From Bacteroidota bacterium (lineage in GTDB: Bacteria; Bacteroidota; Bacteroidia; Chitinophagales; Chitinophagaceae), in NCBI GenBank assembly GCA_018267915.1, contig JAFDXN010000030.1, forward strand, positions 1 to 64,000: a stretch of 64,000 nt of DNA, read 5' to 3'. This document shows, piece by piece, positions 1 through 9,332 of this stretch. Position 1 is the stretch's first letter; every line of letters starts with the position of its first letter. The notes beneath the pieces were generated by a model. That model was not told the origin of the DNA. It worked only from the letters and a program-made list of their open reading frames with translations, and ran no database searches. Both the position numbers and the translations under genes were made by a program.

Positions 1-1583
1 ACAGCGGGCTGTGTGATCGTAAATGTTTTTTGCAGCGTGCAGTTGTTGGCGTCTGTAATGGTGCATGTATATGTGGCGGGAGCCAGGCCTGTGGCACTTG
101 CGGCAGTGCCGCCGCTTGGCGACCAGGAGTAGGTATACGGCGTTACACCACCCGATACGGTCACCGATGCTATACCATCGCCTGCGCCATTGCAGCTCAC
201 GTTGGTTTGCGTAGTAGTTGCAGTTATCGCGGGCGGTTCCGTTAGCGTAAATGTCTTTTGCAAGGTACAATTATTGCCATCGGTGACGGTGCAGGTATAG
301 CTGCCTGCTGCCAGGTTATTGGCAGTTGCATTATTGCCGCCGGTAGGCGTCCACGCATAGCCATAAGGCAGTGTGCCGCCCGAGACGTTTACACTAGCTG
401 AGCCTGTGCTTGCTCCGTGGCACAGCACATTTGTCTGGCTGGTGCTGGCTGTTAGTCCTCCGGGCTGTGTTATTGTAAACACTTTCTGTAGTGTACAGTT
501 GTTGGAGTCAGTGATGGTACAGGTATAAGTACCCGGCGCTAGTCCGGTAGCTGTGGCGTTATTGCCTCCCGTTGGCGTCCATGAGTAGGTGTAGGGCGTA
601 ACACCTCCACTTACATTCACGGTCGCGCTGCCGTTATTATTGCCGTTGCAGGTTACGTTTGTTTGAGAAGTAGTCGCGGCCAAAGCGGGTGGCTCTGCGA
701 TCACAATTGTATCACGTACAGTATCTTGAGCGGCATCCGTAACCCTAACAGTATAAGAGCCTGCGGTAAGTCCTGACACGCTCTGCGTAGTCTGGTTGCC
801 GGGCGACCACAAGTAAGAGTATGGTGGCGTACCCATCGACGGAGACACTGAAGCGGTACCATCATTGCCCCCGTGGCACTTGACGTTAGTGTGCGACGGC
901 ACAGCATTCAAACCGCTCGGGATCACTTGTATAATATCAACATAATAATAAGCGTAATCGTTGCCGGTATGAGCCGTGTTTGCATCATTCCTGAAATTGC
1001 CAAGCACAAGGTGCTTATAGGCAGAGTCCGCGGTATAGGTTGCTGAAAGCTGCACCCAGTTGGTCGCGTCATTAATGATACCGTAGGTCGGGCCGAAGTC
1101 GATCTGCGGAGTAACGTTCAATACATTGTATGTAGCCACGTTAGCGGCTATGTTATTAACATAGAAATAAATACCGAACCCGTCGGTAGCATTGGGAAAG
1201 TTATCAGCCCGGGAAACCCAAATGTTGATTGTATAGGTCTGTCCCGGCACCATCGCATCCATATTGCCCTGTATATACTCTCTGTAACTCCCGGCCCCGT
1301 AGTTATAAAAGCCGCCATAGGCTACCCCGTCCGCCGCAGCCTGGCTCCCGAAATAGTTGGTAGGAACTCCTACCGTAGCGTTAGGCCCATCGCATTCATT
1401 AAAATAATCAGAAGTGCCTCCTGTTGCCATTTGCCACTCCGATACATAAGTGAGCGTCATCTGGCTGTACATATTAGGACATATAAAGTACTGCTCAAAA
1501 CTTGAATTGTGTATTAGGTTTTGCGCAGAGGCGATAAACTTTGTACACAGAAAAAGACATAATAAGGGGATAATGCGTTTCAT
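1..1583 (-). CDS. SprB-repeat surface protein, 3' end beyond window
   Basis: Reads leftwards from ATG at 1583 and stays open to base 1, so only the N-terminal part (about 527 residues) is seen. A signal peptide (MKRIIPLLCLFLCTKFIASA) is followed by a region of about 270 residues resembling a carbohydrate-binding or jelly-roll fold. Tandem repeats of about 80 residues follow, with the core pattern TNVxCxGxxxG...SGGxxPYxYxWxP...GLxxGxYTCTxTDxNxC. These match the SprB repeat of gliding and adhesin proteins, which are exported by the type IX secretion system. The sorting domain expected at the C-terminus lies outside the window. Role in adhesion or gliding is inferred from the family. The N-terminal domain is unlike that of the two large paralogues at 19.4-30.4 kb. 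Confidence 0.85.
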   Translation of the reverse strand, partial: MKRIIPLLCLFLCTKFIASAQNLIHNSSFEQYFICPNMYSQMTLTYVSEWQMATGGTSDYFNECDGPNATVGVPTNYFGSQAAADGVAYGGFYNYGAGSYREYIQGNMDAMVPGQTYTINIWVSRADNFPNATDGFGIYFYVNNIAANVATYNVLNVTPQIDFGPTYGIINDATNWVQLSATYTADSAYKHLVLGNFRNDANTAHTGNDYAYYYVDIIQVIPSGLNAVPSHTNVKCHGGNDGTASVSPSMGTPPYSYLWSPGNQTTQSVSGLTAGSYTVRVTDAAQDTVRDTIVIAEPPALAATTSQTNVTCNGNNNGSATVNVSGGVTPYTYSWTPTGGNNATATGLAPGTYTCTITDSNNCTLQKVFTITQPGGLTASTSQTNVLCHGASTGSASVNVSGGTLPYGYAWTPTGGNNATANNLAAGSYTCTVTDGNNCTLQKTFTLTEPPAITATTTQTNVSCNGAGDGIASVTVSGGVTPYTYSWSPSGGTAASATGLAPATYTCTITDANNCTLQKTFTITQPA

Positions 1584-1702
1584 CTGTTTAGAAAATTACA
1601 ACATAAATATAATGCATTATTTAAGACATTATTAGATTTGTCGGCAGATTTTCATATATAATTTTTATTGCTTTGTATTGAGTCGTCATCGTTTTTATTG
1701 CG

Positions 1703-1709
1703 TACTTTG
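1703..1709 (+). promoter_or_regulatory. -7 type promoter element of radC
   Basis: TACTTTG lies 6 nt before the chosen radC ATG at 1716 and resembles the Bacteroidota -7 box TAnnTTTG with one spacer base missing. If used, the transcript would be nearly leaderless. It also argues against the upstream in-frame ATG at 1668, which would precede the promoter. Confidence 0.35.
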
Positions 1710-1715
1710 CCCGTA

Positions 1716-2408
1716 ATGATCAACCTGTCGAATAGTATTAAAAACTGGGCTGAAGATGAGCGTCCCCGCGAAAAGATGTTACAAAAGGGCGCTGCGGCAC
1801 TTAGCGATGCTGAACTGCTTGCAATACTCATATCAAGCGGCACCCGGGAGAAATCGGCGCTCGACCTGGCGCGCGAAATACTGGCACAGGCTCACAACCA
1901 TCTGCACGAGCTCAGCAGGCTGGGTATCATGGAATTAAAGAAGACCAAGGGAATAGGGGAGGCAAGGGCCATCACTATCTCAGCGGCGCTCGAACTGGGC
2001 AGGCGCAGGCAACTGGCTGAAGGGCTTCAGCGCACCACTATATCTTCCAGCAAGGAGGCCGCCGAGATCGCCATACCGCTACTGCAAGACCTGAACCATG
2101 AAGCATTTTGCGTCATGTATCTCAACCAGGGCAGTCGGCTTATACGGCACGAGATCATTAGTAGCGGAGGTTTGACGGGTACCATTGCAGATATACGTAT
2201 CATCCTGAAAAATGCCTTATTGCAAAATGCAAACCAGGTGATAGTAGCACATAACCATCCTTCGGGCAACCTGCAACCCAGCGGAGCGGATAAAGAACTG
2301 ACCCGGAAACTAAGGCAAGCCGCCGAACTGATGGATATCAAGCTCATCGATCATCTCATTATTTCATCGGCGGGCTACCTCAGTTTTTCCGATCAGGGCC
2401 TCATCTAA
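1716..2408 (+). CDS. radC: RadC family JAB1/MPN protein
   Basis: A 230-residue protein with an N-terminal helix-hairpin-helix-like segment (GIGEARAITISAALELG) and a C-terminal JAB/MPN domain. The metal-binding motif HNHPSG is at residues 179-184 and the partner Asp at about 192. Family length is about 220-230 residues, which fits the start at 1716 rather than the in-frame ATG at 1668. RadC proteins were once tied to DNA repair, but their biochemical role is unsettled. The gene is transcribed alone, divergently from the SprB-repeat gene. Confidence 0.93.
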   Translation: MINLSNSIKNWAEDERPREKMLQKGAAALSDAELLAILISSGTREKSALDLAREILAQAHNHLHELSRLGIMELKKTKGIGEARAITISAALELGRRRQLAEGLQRTTISSSKEAAEIAIPLLQDLNHEAFCVMYLNQGSRLIRHEIISSGGLTGTIADIRIILKNALLQNANQVIVAHNHPSGNLQPSGADKELTRKLRQAAELMDIKLIDHLIISSAGYLSFSDQGLI

Positions 2409-2476
2409 TCCACTCTTTATTGCTATCTTGCAGCAGTATATCAGACGTATATATTAAAATAGTAGCATAAGCGATC

Positions 2477-3463
2477 ATGCTTAAAGTAGGAGTTTTCGGG
2501 GCGGGCCATTTAGCTAAAGAACATATAGAGCATTGGAAAAAAATACCGGGTACGCTCCTCATTGGATTTTATGCACCCCACAACAAAAATGTCGCTGCTT
2601 TAACTGAACAATACGGCCTCCAACATTTCGGTGATGCTGACGAACTTATTGCCGCTTCTGATGCCGTCGATATTGTATCCCCCGGGTGTAACCATTTTGA
2701 AATAGCGGAAAAATGCATCCTGAACCAAAAGCATGTCCTTATCGGGCAGCCTTTTGCTTCTTCAGCTGAAGAGGCATCCCGATTGGTTAAATTAGTGCAT
2801 GAGGCTAACCTGAAATGCCAGGTAAGCCAGTTGGGACGTTATAACCCCGCCTTTATGTCATTGGCTGGCAAAAACCTGCAGCCCATGTTCATAGAGGCCC
2901 ATCGGTTGTTCACGTTCGATCCCGATGCAACTTTGAGCTCGGTGGTAATGGATATAATGGCACATGATATAGACATAGTCCTGCATCTGGTAAAGTCACC
3001 GGTAAAACGCATTTCAGCCAGCGGGGTCGCAATTGTAAGTGATAGTGCCGACATCGCAAGCGTGCGGATGGAATTTGATAACGGCTGTGTGGCCAATCTT
3101 ACCGCCAGTCGCGTGTCGCTAAAAGGTATGGAAAAAATAAGGCTCTTTCAGCGCGACGCGTACATTAGTATCGATTTTCTGAATAATAAGACCGAACTGA
3201 TCAGCCTGAAAAATGCTGGAGAGGCTACTGGTCCGCTAAATATGCCGCTACAGATGCCCAATGGCGATAGAAAAGCGATAGCGGTAGAGGTGGCGGATAT
3301 TGAACTGAAAGATGCGCTATACATGCAACTGCAGGATTTTGCCGACGCTATATTAGCTGATAAGCCGGTAAGAGTTTCAGTTTACGACGGCTTTTATACC
3401 ATGGATGTCGCAGAACAAATACTGAAAAAAATGAGTTTACATAACGAGATGCACAATGTTTAG
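2477..3463 (+). CDS. Gfo/Idh/MocA family oxidoreductase
   Basis: A 328-residue protein. Its N-terminal Rossmann fold begins MLKVGVFGAGHLAKEH, with the GxGxxA nucleotide-binding turn. Middle and C-terminal parts fit the Gfo/Idh/MocA alpha/beta domain (IMAHDIDIVLHL). Such enzymes are NAD(P)-dependent dehydrogenases acting on sugars or related substrates; the substrate cannot be told from sequence. The last 8 bases overlap the next gene, and a lipid-linked sugar transferase follows, so a role in surface-glycan sugar metabolism is plausible but inferred. Confidence 0.9.
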   Translation: MLKVGVFGAGHLAKEHIEHWKKIPGTLLIGFYAPHNKNVAALTEQYGLQHFGDADELIAASDAVDIVSPGCNHFEIAEKCILNQKHVLIGQPFASSAEEASRLVKLVHEANLKCQVSQLGRYNPAFMSLAGKNLQPMFIEAHRLFTFDPDATLSSVVMDIMAHDIDIVLHLVKSPVKRISASGVAIVSDSADIASVRMEFDNGCVANLTASRVSLKGMEKIRLFQRDAYISIDFLNNKTELISLKNAGEATGPLNMPLQMPNGDRKAIAVEVADIELKDALYMQLQDFADAILADKPVRVSVYDGFYTMDVAEQILKKMSLHNEMHNV

Positions 3464-4343
3464 AGGGTATCAGCGTTATAGAAACGATATTGTAAAGTTT
3501 TATTTTGGTAATGAAGTGAGAAATATTCTTTTACTGGTATTGGCTTTTGCGGTGATGGCTGGCTGCAACATCATCAATCCGAAGGAGCAGATACCTACTT
3601 ATATTCAAATTGACTCGGTGGCTTTTGCGGGAGGATCGCATAAGATCACAAGTGCGTGGGTTTACTACAATAACTCACCCATTGGGGTCTTCTGGCTGCC
3701 GGCAAAAGTGCCGGTACTGGCCGACAAGCCCGGCACCTTGACAATAGGCCCCGGCATCTCCTACGATGGTTTGACGGACGAGCAGATACTTTATCCGTTT
3801 TATTTGTTTGACACTTCCAACCTTACACCTGCTCCCGGCCAGACGATCCGTTACACGCCGCATAGCAAATATATTACGGCTGCCCACTTTCCGTGGAAAG
3901 AGGATTTCGAAAGTGGCTCTAATTTCAAGGCCTACGATGCAAATGTTACTACCAACATCATTCATGTAACTAACGACCCTGACAAGGTGTTAGATGGTTA
4001 TGGCTCAGGGTTTATTCACCTCAGTGGTTCAGATTCCATATCAGAGTCTGTAGCTAACGTTTCGGTATCTATGCCGCAAGGACAGTCTTTCCTGGAGCTG
4101 GACTATAAGAACGAGGTGCCGTTCCAGGTGGGTGTTGTGGCGGTTGATCCTCTGGGAGGTGCTACAAAGGTATACCAGGCAGGAGTAAACCCCCGGAGCA
4201 CATGGAACCACCTGTATGTAAGCCTTCAGGCTGTTAACAGTCAATATTCGGCTTATACCCTTTTTATTATTGTAAAAGCTTCACTTAACGGACAAGCCGA
4301 TGGTTATGTGTATCTTGACAACCTTAAAGTAGTTTCTTATTAA
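3456..4343 (+). CDS. predicted lipoprotein, jelly-roll-like
   Basis: Longest frame is 295 residues. A hydrophobic stretch ending in a lipobox-like AVMAGC suggests a lipoprotein. The extra 20 residues at the N-terminus make GTG at 3516 (MRNILLLVLAFAVMAGC) an attractive alternative start, giving a classical lipoprotein signal. The remainder is beta-rich, with no catalytic motif that I recognise. The end (GYVYLDNLKVVSY) resembles carbohydrate-binding or jelly-roll modules. It sits between the oxidoreductase (8-bp overlap) and the sugar transferase (11-bp gap), so the three are probably co-transcribed. Function unknown. Confidence 0.75.
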   Translation: MFRGYQRYRNDIVKFYFGNEVRNILLLVLAFAVMAGCNIINPKEQIPTYIQIDSVAFAGGSHKITSAWVYYNNSPIGVFWLPAKVPVLADKPGTLTIGPGISYDGLTDEQILYPFYLFDTSNLTPAPGQTIRYTPHSKYITAAHFPWKEDFESGSNFKAYDANVTTNIIHVTNDPDKVLDGYGSGFIHLSGSDSISESVANVSVSMPQGQSFLELDYKNEVPFQVGVVAVDPLGGATKVYQAGVNPRSTWNHLYVSLQAVNSQYSAYTLFIIVKASLNGQADGYVYLDNLKVVSY

Positions 4344-4354
4344 TTAGAGATCTG

Positions 4355-5785
4355 ATGCAACTTGCCCCTGTAAAAAGGAAAGCCATACGCCTCTTAGCTG
4401 TTATCGACTACCTGTCGGCAGCACTGGCATGGGGGCTCTTTTGGGCATACAGGCATGAGTTGCTCGGCATAGGTAGTGGCAGCTTTTTTCAAACCTTAAA
4501 CCTTTTACGCCCCTTCGACTACCTTTCCATCTTCATTATTATTCCGGCAGGCTGGTTGTTTCTCTATTTGCTTTCAGGCACCTATTTCGATCTGTACCGC
4601 AAGTCACGCCTCAACGAGATCAACCGCACCCTTATCTCCTGCATTATTGGTAGCATAGGCGTAGCTCTTTGCGTATTTGCCAACGATAGTTCGGAGAGTT
4701 CCTATATCATTAAGATGACAGGCCGCTACCTGCTTATCCATACAGCATGCACACTGGTGTTCCGATTGTTGGTGCTCAATCATATCAAGAACAACCTCAT
4801 CAGGGGCCGGGTGGGTTTCAACACGCTCATCATCGGCGGTAACGATAAAGCGATTGATATTTACAAGCGCGTATCTGAGAGCAAGCAGGTGTTGGGCAAT
4901 GTATTCAAGGGCTTTATTTATTCTAATACTGAATCGAGTAATGGTATGAGTAAATACCTGCCGCAACTGGGCCATCTGGCCAACCTCGAGAGCATCATTG
5001 ATAACTACGAGGTCGAGGAGGTGATAGTTGCGGTCGACTCTTCAGAACACCATCTGCTCGAAAACATTTTGACCCGACTTAGCTACAGGCCGGTGGTAGT
5101 AAAAGTGCTGCCTGACATATATGACATCATTTCGGGCTCCGTGAAAACCAGCAATGTGTATGACGCGGTATTGATACACATACATCCTGAGCTGATGCCC
5201 GACTGGCAGCGTGTATGCAAGCGCACCATCGACATCATTTGCTCGGCCATCGCGCTGTTCTTGCTGTCGCCTCTTTACTTTTTTGCAGCGCTGAAAGTAA
5301 AGCTGTCCTCACCAGGCCCCGTGTTTTACAAACAGCAACGTATTGGCTTATTTGGCAGGCCGTTTTACATCTACAAATTCAGGTCGATGTACGTGGATGC
5401 GGAGGCTAAAGGGCCTGCGCTCAGCAGCAAAGAAGACCCGCGCATAACACCATGGGGCAAAGTGATGCGCAAGTGGCGCATCGACGAGACTCCCCAGTTC
5501 TTTAACATCCTGAAGGGCGACATGTCTCTTGTAGGTCCACGCCCTGAACGCCAGCACTTCATTGACATCATAAGCCAATCACAGCCGCACTACAAGTACT
5601 TGCACAAAGTGAAGCCGGGGCTTACCTCATGGGGCATGGTACAGTACGGGTATGCAGAGAACGTGAACCAGATGATAGAACGCATGAAGTACGACCTGCT
5701 GTATATTGAGAACTGCTCGCTGGCCCTCGATATCAAGATCATGCTCTATACCTTCAAAGTTATATTCCAGGGAAGGGGAAAGTAG
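4355..5785 (+). CDS. polyprenyl-phosphate sugar-1-phosphate transferase (WcaJ-like)
   Basis: A 476-residue membrane protein of the large phosphoglycosyl-transferase type. Several N-terminal membrane helices are followed by a nucleotide-binding-like domain (TLIIGGNDKAIDIYKRV) and the C-terminal bacterial sugar-transferase domain. That domain contains KRTIDIICSAIALFLLSP, KFRSMYVDAEAKG, the catalytic Asp-Glu pair IDETPQ (D377, E378) and GDMSLVGPRPE. Family members move a sugar-1-phosphate from a nucleotide sugar to undecaprenyl phosphate at the inner membrane, the first step of polysaccharide synthesis. It ends 26 bp inside the 3' end of the convergent folC. Confidence 0.92.
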   Translation: MQLAPVKRKAIRLLAVIDYLSAALAWGLFWAYRHELLGIGSGSFFQTLNLLRPFDYLSIFIIIPAGWLFLYLLSGTYFDLYRKSRLNEINRTLISCIIGSIGVALCVFANDSSESSYIIKMTGRYLLIHTACTLVFRLLVLNHIKNNLIRGRVGFNTLIIGGNDKAIDIYKRVSESKQVLGNVFKGFIYSNTESSNGMSKYLPQLGHLANLESIIDNYEVEEVIVAVDSSEHHLLENILTRLSYRPVVVKVLPDIYDIISGSVKTSNVYDAVLIHIHPELMPDWQRVCKRTIDIICSAIALFLLSPLYFFAALKVKLSSPGPVFYKQQRIGLFGRPFYIYKFRSMYVDAEAKGPALSSKEDPRITPWGKVMRKWRIDETPQFFNILKGDMSLVGPRPERQHFIDIISQSQPHYKYLHKVKPGLTSWGMVQYGYAENVNQMIERMKYDLLYIENCSLALDIKIMLYTFKVIFQGRGK

Positions 5786-7118
5786 ATTGGACGGCCTCCG
5801 GCATCATACACTCGATCGCTTCGCCCACAATAAAGAAACTACCTGTTATCAGCAGGGCATCTTCGTCGGTCATTTTTTCTTTTGCAGCATTTAGTGCTTC
5901 TGTTACAGAAGGGTGGCTATCGCCCTGCAGACCCTGCGCCATAGCAAGCGCCTGCAATTCATCCGACGGCAGGGCACGAGGCGTGTTGGCATTGGTAAAA
6001 TAGTACTGTGCATCCCTGGGGAAGTAAGAGAGTGCCTGCGCCACATCTTTATCCCGCACGAAACCAACAACGATGTGCTTTTGGCCTGCATCCACCTGTG
6101 CCCATTGCTTCATTACCTCCTGTATGCCTGCCGGATTGTGGGCCACGTCGGCTATGATGAGCGGTTGCTGCTGCAATGTTTCCCATCGGCCACGCAGGCC
6201 GGTGAGCCTTTTTATTTTAGCGCAGGCATTCATTGCCTTATCGACCGAAAGGCTGCTGAACTCTGATCTGCTCATCAGCAGTTCTGCTGCGGCAAGCGCT
6301 GTGCGCAGGTTGTATTGCTGGTAGCTGCCAAGGAGGTCTGTGCTCAGGTCGTACATCTCGCGCTTTGCACGGTGTACGGCTTTAAAGTATTGATACCGGG
6401 CATTCTGGCCCACACGCACCATATCCCACATAGCTTCGGCGTAGTACACGACGGTTTGGTTGCGCAGTGCATGCTCAAAGAACACGCGCTCTGTTTCGGC
6501 CTGCTGCAGGCCCACTATTACAGGTACCTGCGGCTTTATGATGCCGGCTTTTTCTGCAGCTATCTCGGGCAGGGTCTTGCCCAGGATATCCATATGGTCG
6601 TAGCTGATGTTGGTGATGACCGACAAAACAGGTGTGATGACATTAGTGCTATCAAGACGCCCTCCAAGACCTGTTTCTATGATGGCGATGTCCACCTTCT
6701 CTTCGGCAAAAGCGGCAAAGGCCATCGCTACCGTCAATTCAAAGAAAGATGGCTGAATACTTTCGAGTGTTACCGGCCTCAGCTTCTCTACGAAGTTTAC
6801 CACCCACTCCCTGCTTACCGGTTTGCCATCGATACGTATGCGTTCACGGAAGTCAACAAGGTGCGGCGATGTGTAGAGCCCGGTTTTGTAGCCAGCTTCC
6901 TGTAGCATGGCTGCCAGCATATGGCTGGTGCTGCCCTTGCCATTAGTGCCCGCTATGTGGATACTTTTGAACTGCTCCTGCGGCTCGCCCAGTATCTTAC
7001 AAAGCTTGCGTGTGTTGGTAAGGTCGTGTTTAATGGCATCCTTGCCCTGTTTTGCAAACAGGGGCAGCTGTGCGTACAGGTAATCTACTGTTTGTTTATA
7101 CACCTGGGAAATATCCAT
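5760..7118 (-). CDS. folC: bifunctional folylpolyglutamate/dihydrofolate synthase
   Basis: A 452-residue Mur-ligase-like enzyme. The ATP-binding loop GTNGKGS is at residues 57-63. The family blocks IETGLGGRLDSTNVI and ITNISYDHMDILG follow, as does the C-terminal IIADVAHNPAG. It adds glutamate to dihydropteroate or folates in the cytoplasm. It lies 17 bp downstream of the TonB-type gene, an arrangement common in Bacteroidota. Its 3' end overlaps the convergent sugar transferase by 26 bp. Confidence 0.95.
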   Translation of the reverse strand: MDISQVYKQTVDYLYAQLPLFAKQGKDAIKHDLTNTRKLCKILGEPQEQFKSIHIAGTNGKGSTSHMLAAMLQEAGYKTGLYTSPHLVDFRERIRIDGKPVSREWVVNFVEKLRPVTLESIQPSFFELTVAMAFAAFAEEKVDIAIIETGLGGRLDSTNVITPVLSVITNISYDHMDILGKTLPEIAAEKAGIIKPQVPVIVGLQQAETERVFFEHALRNQTVVYYAEAMWDMVRVGQNARYQYFKAVHRAKREMYDLSTDLLGSYQQYNLRTALAAAELLMSRSEFSSLSVDKAMNACAKIKRLTGLRGRWETLQQQPLIIADVAHNPAGIQEVMKQWAQVDAGQKHIVVGFVRDKDVAQALSYFPRDAQYYFTNANTPRALPSDELQALAMAQGLQGDSHPSVTEALNAAKEKMTDEDALLITGSFFIVGEAIECMMPEAVQSTFPFPGI

Positions 7119-7135
7119 AGAAGCTCGGCGGGGTA

Positions 7136-7990
7136 TTACGAACGCGTTTTGAATACAAATGTAATATTACCGAACTGTTCTTCGGGCGCTGAATCGCTTT
7201 TATTGAAACGGATTTTTTCCACTTTCCTGAGTGCCAGGTCGCGGAGGCCCGCATTGCTGCTGGATATAATGCGTTTGTCGGTGATAACGCCTGCCCTGTT
7301 TACCGTTACCTTGATCACCACCCTGCCGCCTTCTTTAAAGTCGGCCTCGCGTGGTGGGAAGGCCACTATGCTACGGCCGGTGAGATTGTGATTGATGCCG
7401 CCATTGCCATTGCCGGGGCTGCCTTCGTAGTTGGCCGCGCCTGGGGTTCCGTTGGGCACGCCGCGGTCGCCGGGACCATTGGTATTGCCCTCGTTGGTGC
7501 CGGGATGATCCTGCATGGCGCCATTGCCGCCGCGGCCTGTGGCGCCGGCATATACATAGCGCGGGCGCTGCTGCTGATGGCTGGTATTTTCCGTGGTGGG
7601 GTGGTTGTTGTTACTGCGGGTGCGGGTCTCGGTCATGGTATTGGCAGCCGTAGTTTTTTTCACTTTGTTAGGCTGGTTCACCTCGGGGGCATCGGGTTCA
7701 TTGCTTTCTTCCATTTCCTTTGCTGCAGTGCTTTGCTGTGCCGAACTTTTAAACGCCACAGAAGCCGCATCGGGTGCCGGCTGCTCAGTGCTCATGGGCT
7801 GGTCGTCGCCGCTGCCGTTGGCGCTGGTGCCCAGGTTCACCTCCATGCCCAGCTCCTGCACCGGCTCGCGTGCCGGCAGGCTGTACCTGAAGAGTAAAAA
7901 AAGCAGGAGGAGTGCAATGTGCACGCCCACCGTCCAGGCGGCGGCCTTCATGTTTACCGGTTGCTGCGCTGCTGTCATATTCGATACCAT
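7136..7990 (-). CDS. TonB family energy-transducer-like protein
   Basis: A 284-residue protein with one N-terminal membrane helix (AAWTVGVHIALLLLFLLF). A long low-complexity periplasmic linker follows, rich in Gly, Asn, Pro and Thr (about residues 60-205). The C-terminal TonB-like domain includes VVIKVTVNRAGVITDKRII. TonB proteins transmit proton-motive energy from ExbBD to outer-membrane transporters. An internal ATG at 7978 is an alternative start. It is upstream of folC in the same direction. No exbB or exbD is visible in the window upstream. Confidence 0.85.
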   Translation of the reverse strand: MVSNMTAAQQPVNMKAAAWTVGVHIALLLLFLLFRYSLPAREPVQELGMEVNLGTSANGSGDDQPMSTEQPAPDAASVAFKSSAQQSTAAKEMEESNEPDAPEVNQPNKVKKTTAANTMTETRTRSNNNHPTTENTSHQQQRPRYVYAGATGRGGNGAMQDHPGTNEGNTNGPGDRGVPNGTPGAANYEGSPGNGNGGINHNLTGRSIVAFPPREADFKEGGRVVIKVTVNRAGVITDKRIISSSNAGLRDLALRKVEKIRFNKSDSAPEEQFGNITFVFKTRS

Positions 7991-8070
7991 GCTAATGGCT
8001 GTAAATTAGTGAAAAGAGGGGATTTGCTGCTGTTAAAAAGATGCGTAATGATCGAATTTTCCACAAGGGT

Positions 8071-8166
8071 AAGGTTCTTTCAAACTTCCCTGAAGCTTCC
8101 TCAAAGTTCCTTCAAGCTTCTCTGAAGCTTCTCTCAAGGTTCCTCAAGGTTCTCTGAAGCTTCCCG
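8071..8166. repeat. nine tandem 10-11 bp units around AAGCTT
   Basis: Nine head-to-tail degenerate units with consensus AAGSTTCYCTS start at 8071, 8082, 8093, 8103, 8114, 8125, 8136, 8146 and 8157. Many units carry the palindrome AAGCTT. The array lies between the tonB-like start and the end of the terminase-like gene, with no coding potential. The spacing is close to one helical turn. Confidence 0.8.
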
Positions 8167-8248
8167 TTAAATGTGCAAATGTGAAAATATGCAAATGATT
8201 AGTTACGAGTTGGGAATTGGTCATTTGCCTCCACTGTTATTCCTTTTC

Positions 8249-8983
8249 TTATTGACGCTTAGCTTTTTCGAGAATGATCTTCGTGTTGTGGCGGAAGACA
8301 GCCAGTTCATCGCAGCCTTCGGTGAAGGGCAGCATGCCATCGTTGGCCTTTTTGTATTCTTCGATATAACGCTGATTTTCCTGCTGCACCGTTTCGCCGA
8401 TAAAGGCTTTCAGGTCAAACTCAGGGTTGTCCGTTTCTTCATCCATCAGGTCATCTTCCGGTTCCTCCTTGTAAGCGCCCGGTTTTTTTTCCTCTTCGTA
8501 GGCCTTATATTCCATTTCCGATGGACGGATGCTGTGCTTACCTGCATCGCGATCGCCGGAAATAAATTCTTCTATATAAAAGTCGAGACCGCGGTGGCGC
8601 GGATTGCGGCGGGTGACATATTGCACAAAACTTTTTATAGCCTGGTATAGCTCAGGTGTTGACAGTTGCCGCTTGACGGCACGGATGGAGGTGATGATCT
8701 TGCGCCGCAGCTCGGCTTCAGCAGCCGTGGGATGGCGCTGGCCCTCTGGGCGGGAAAGAACAATATTATTGATCTGCGTTATCTCGTCGTACATCTGCTG
8801 AATGAGCACTGCCGGCGCCTGGACTGATGCCTTTTTGAGCTCGTGCCAATGACCTTTGACCGACCAATTGGAAATAGTTTTTTCGCTGACGCCTACCTCG
8901 GCGGCAATTTCTGATCTTGATTTTTCGGAAGTAAGGAACAGTTCACGGGCCTGCTGCTCCTGCTCTTTTTTAGGCGGGTACAT
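8249..8983 (-). CDS. terminase small-subunit-like DNA-binding protein
   Basis: A 244-residue soluble protein. The N-terminal 55 residues are a helix-turn-helix of the phage terminase small-subunit type (SRSEIAAEVGVSEKTISNWS). A helical middle follows (residues 75-140), then an acidic, Glu/Asp-rich tail. No terminase large subunit, portal or capsid gene is nearby, so this is either a relic or a domesticated DNA-binding protein. The family call rests on the HTH and overall layout; another small HTH family is possible. Function unknown. Confidence 0.6.
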   Translation of the reverse strand: MYPPKKEQEQQARELFLTSEKSRSEIAAEVGVSEKTISNWSVKGHWHELKKASVQAPAVLIQQMYDEITQINNIVLSRPEGQRHPTAAEAELRRKIITSIRAVKRQLSTPELYQAIKSFVQYVTRRNPRHRGLDFYIEEFISGDRDAGKHSIRPSEMEYKAYEEEKKPGAYKEEPEDDLMDEETDNPEFDLKAFIGETVQQENQRYIEEYKKANDGMLPFTEGCDELAVFRHNTKIILEKAKRQ

Positions 8984-9332
8984 AGTTGAAGGTTTTTACA
9001 AGTTTGTCAATTCATGCTGTTTCAAGCAGTATGGGACCGGACAATAAAAATGTCAAATCCGTCACAAAGGTACAACCGTGATATAATGCGATGCAAATGG
9101 AGATATCCACATTTTTCCGGGCGAGAGGCACAAGAACGCCACGCTCCAGGGCTTTGCGGCATTCTTGCGCCAACAGGTCTTGTGAGTGAAGAGCACAGAC
9201 AAAAAATTGAGCGCGAGAATCTGTGAAGTCCGGTTGCAAACCGGCTAGATTGTTTCGACACGAGTCGGCTAAGCAATCGCCTTGGCTACAGACTCGCGCC
9301 AGTTAGTCCTTCGTGCCTCAGGATGACAGCGG
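8984..9332. other. intergenic region with palindromes and repeat copy
   Basis: 349 bp without a convincing gene. It holds one copy of a 56-bp dispersed repeat (9122-9177), a palindrome CCGGTTgcaAACCGG (9230-9244), and an inverted repeat CGAGTC...GACTCG (9261-9266 with 9291-9296). The palindromes resemble intergenic hairpins scattered through Bacteroidota genomes. Confidence 0.6.
9122..9177. repeat. dispersed repeat, copy 1
   Basis: Begins CGAGAGGCACAAGAACGCC and ends near CATTCTTGCGCCAACAGG. It matches 11909-11963 in the same orientation with roughly 80 percent identity and one 1-base gap. The two copies flank the ars operon. Confidence 0.7.

Noticed and set aside
7388..7897. Plus-strand frames of 138-169 codons opposite the tonB-like gene
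   Set aside because: Gly/Ala/Val-rich shadow of the low-complexity linker; the minus-strand TonB reading is supported by domains.
8071..8166. Short tandem array considered as CRISPR
   Set aside because: Units are contiguous 10-11 bp with no spacers.
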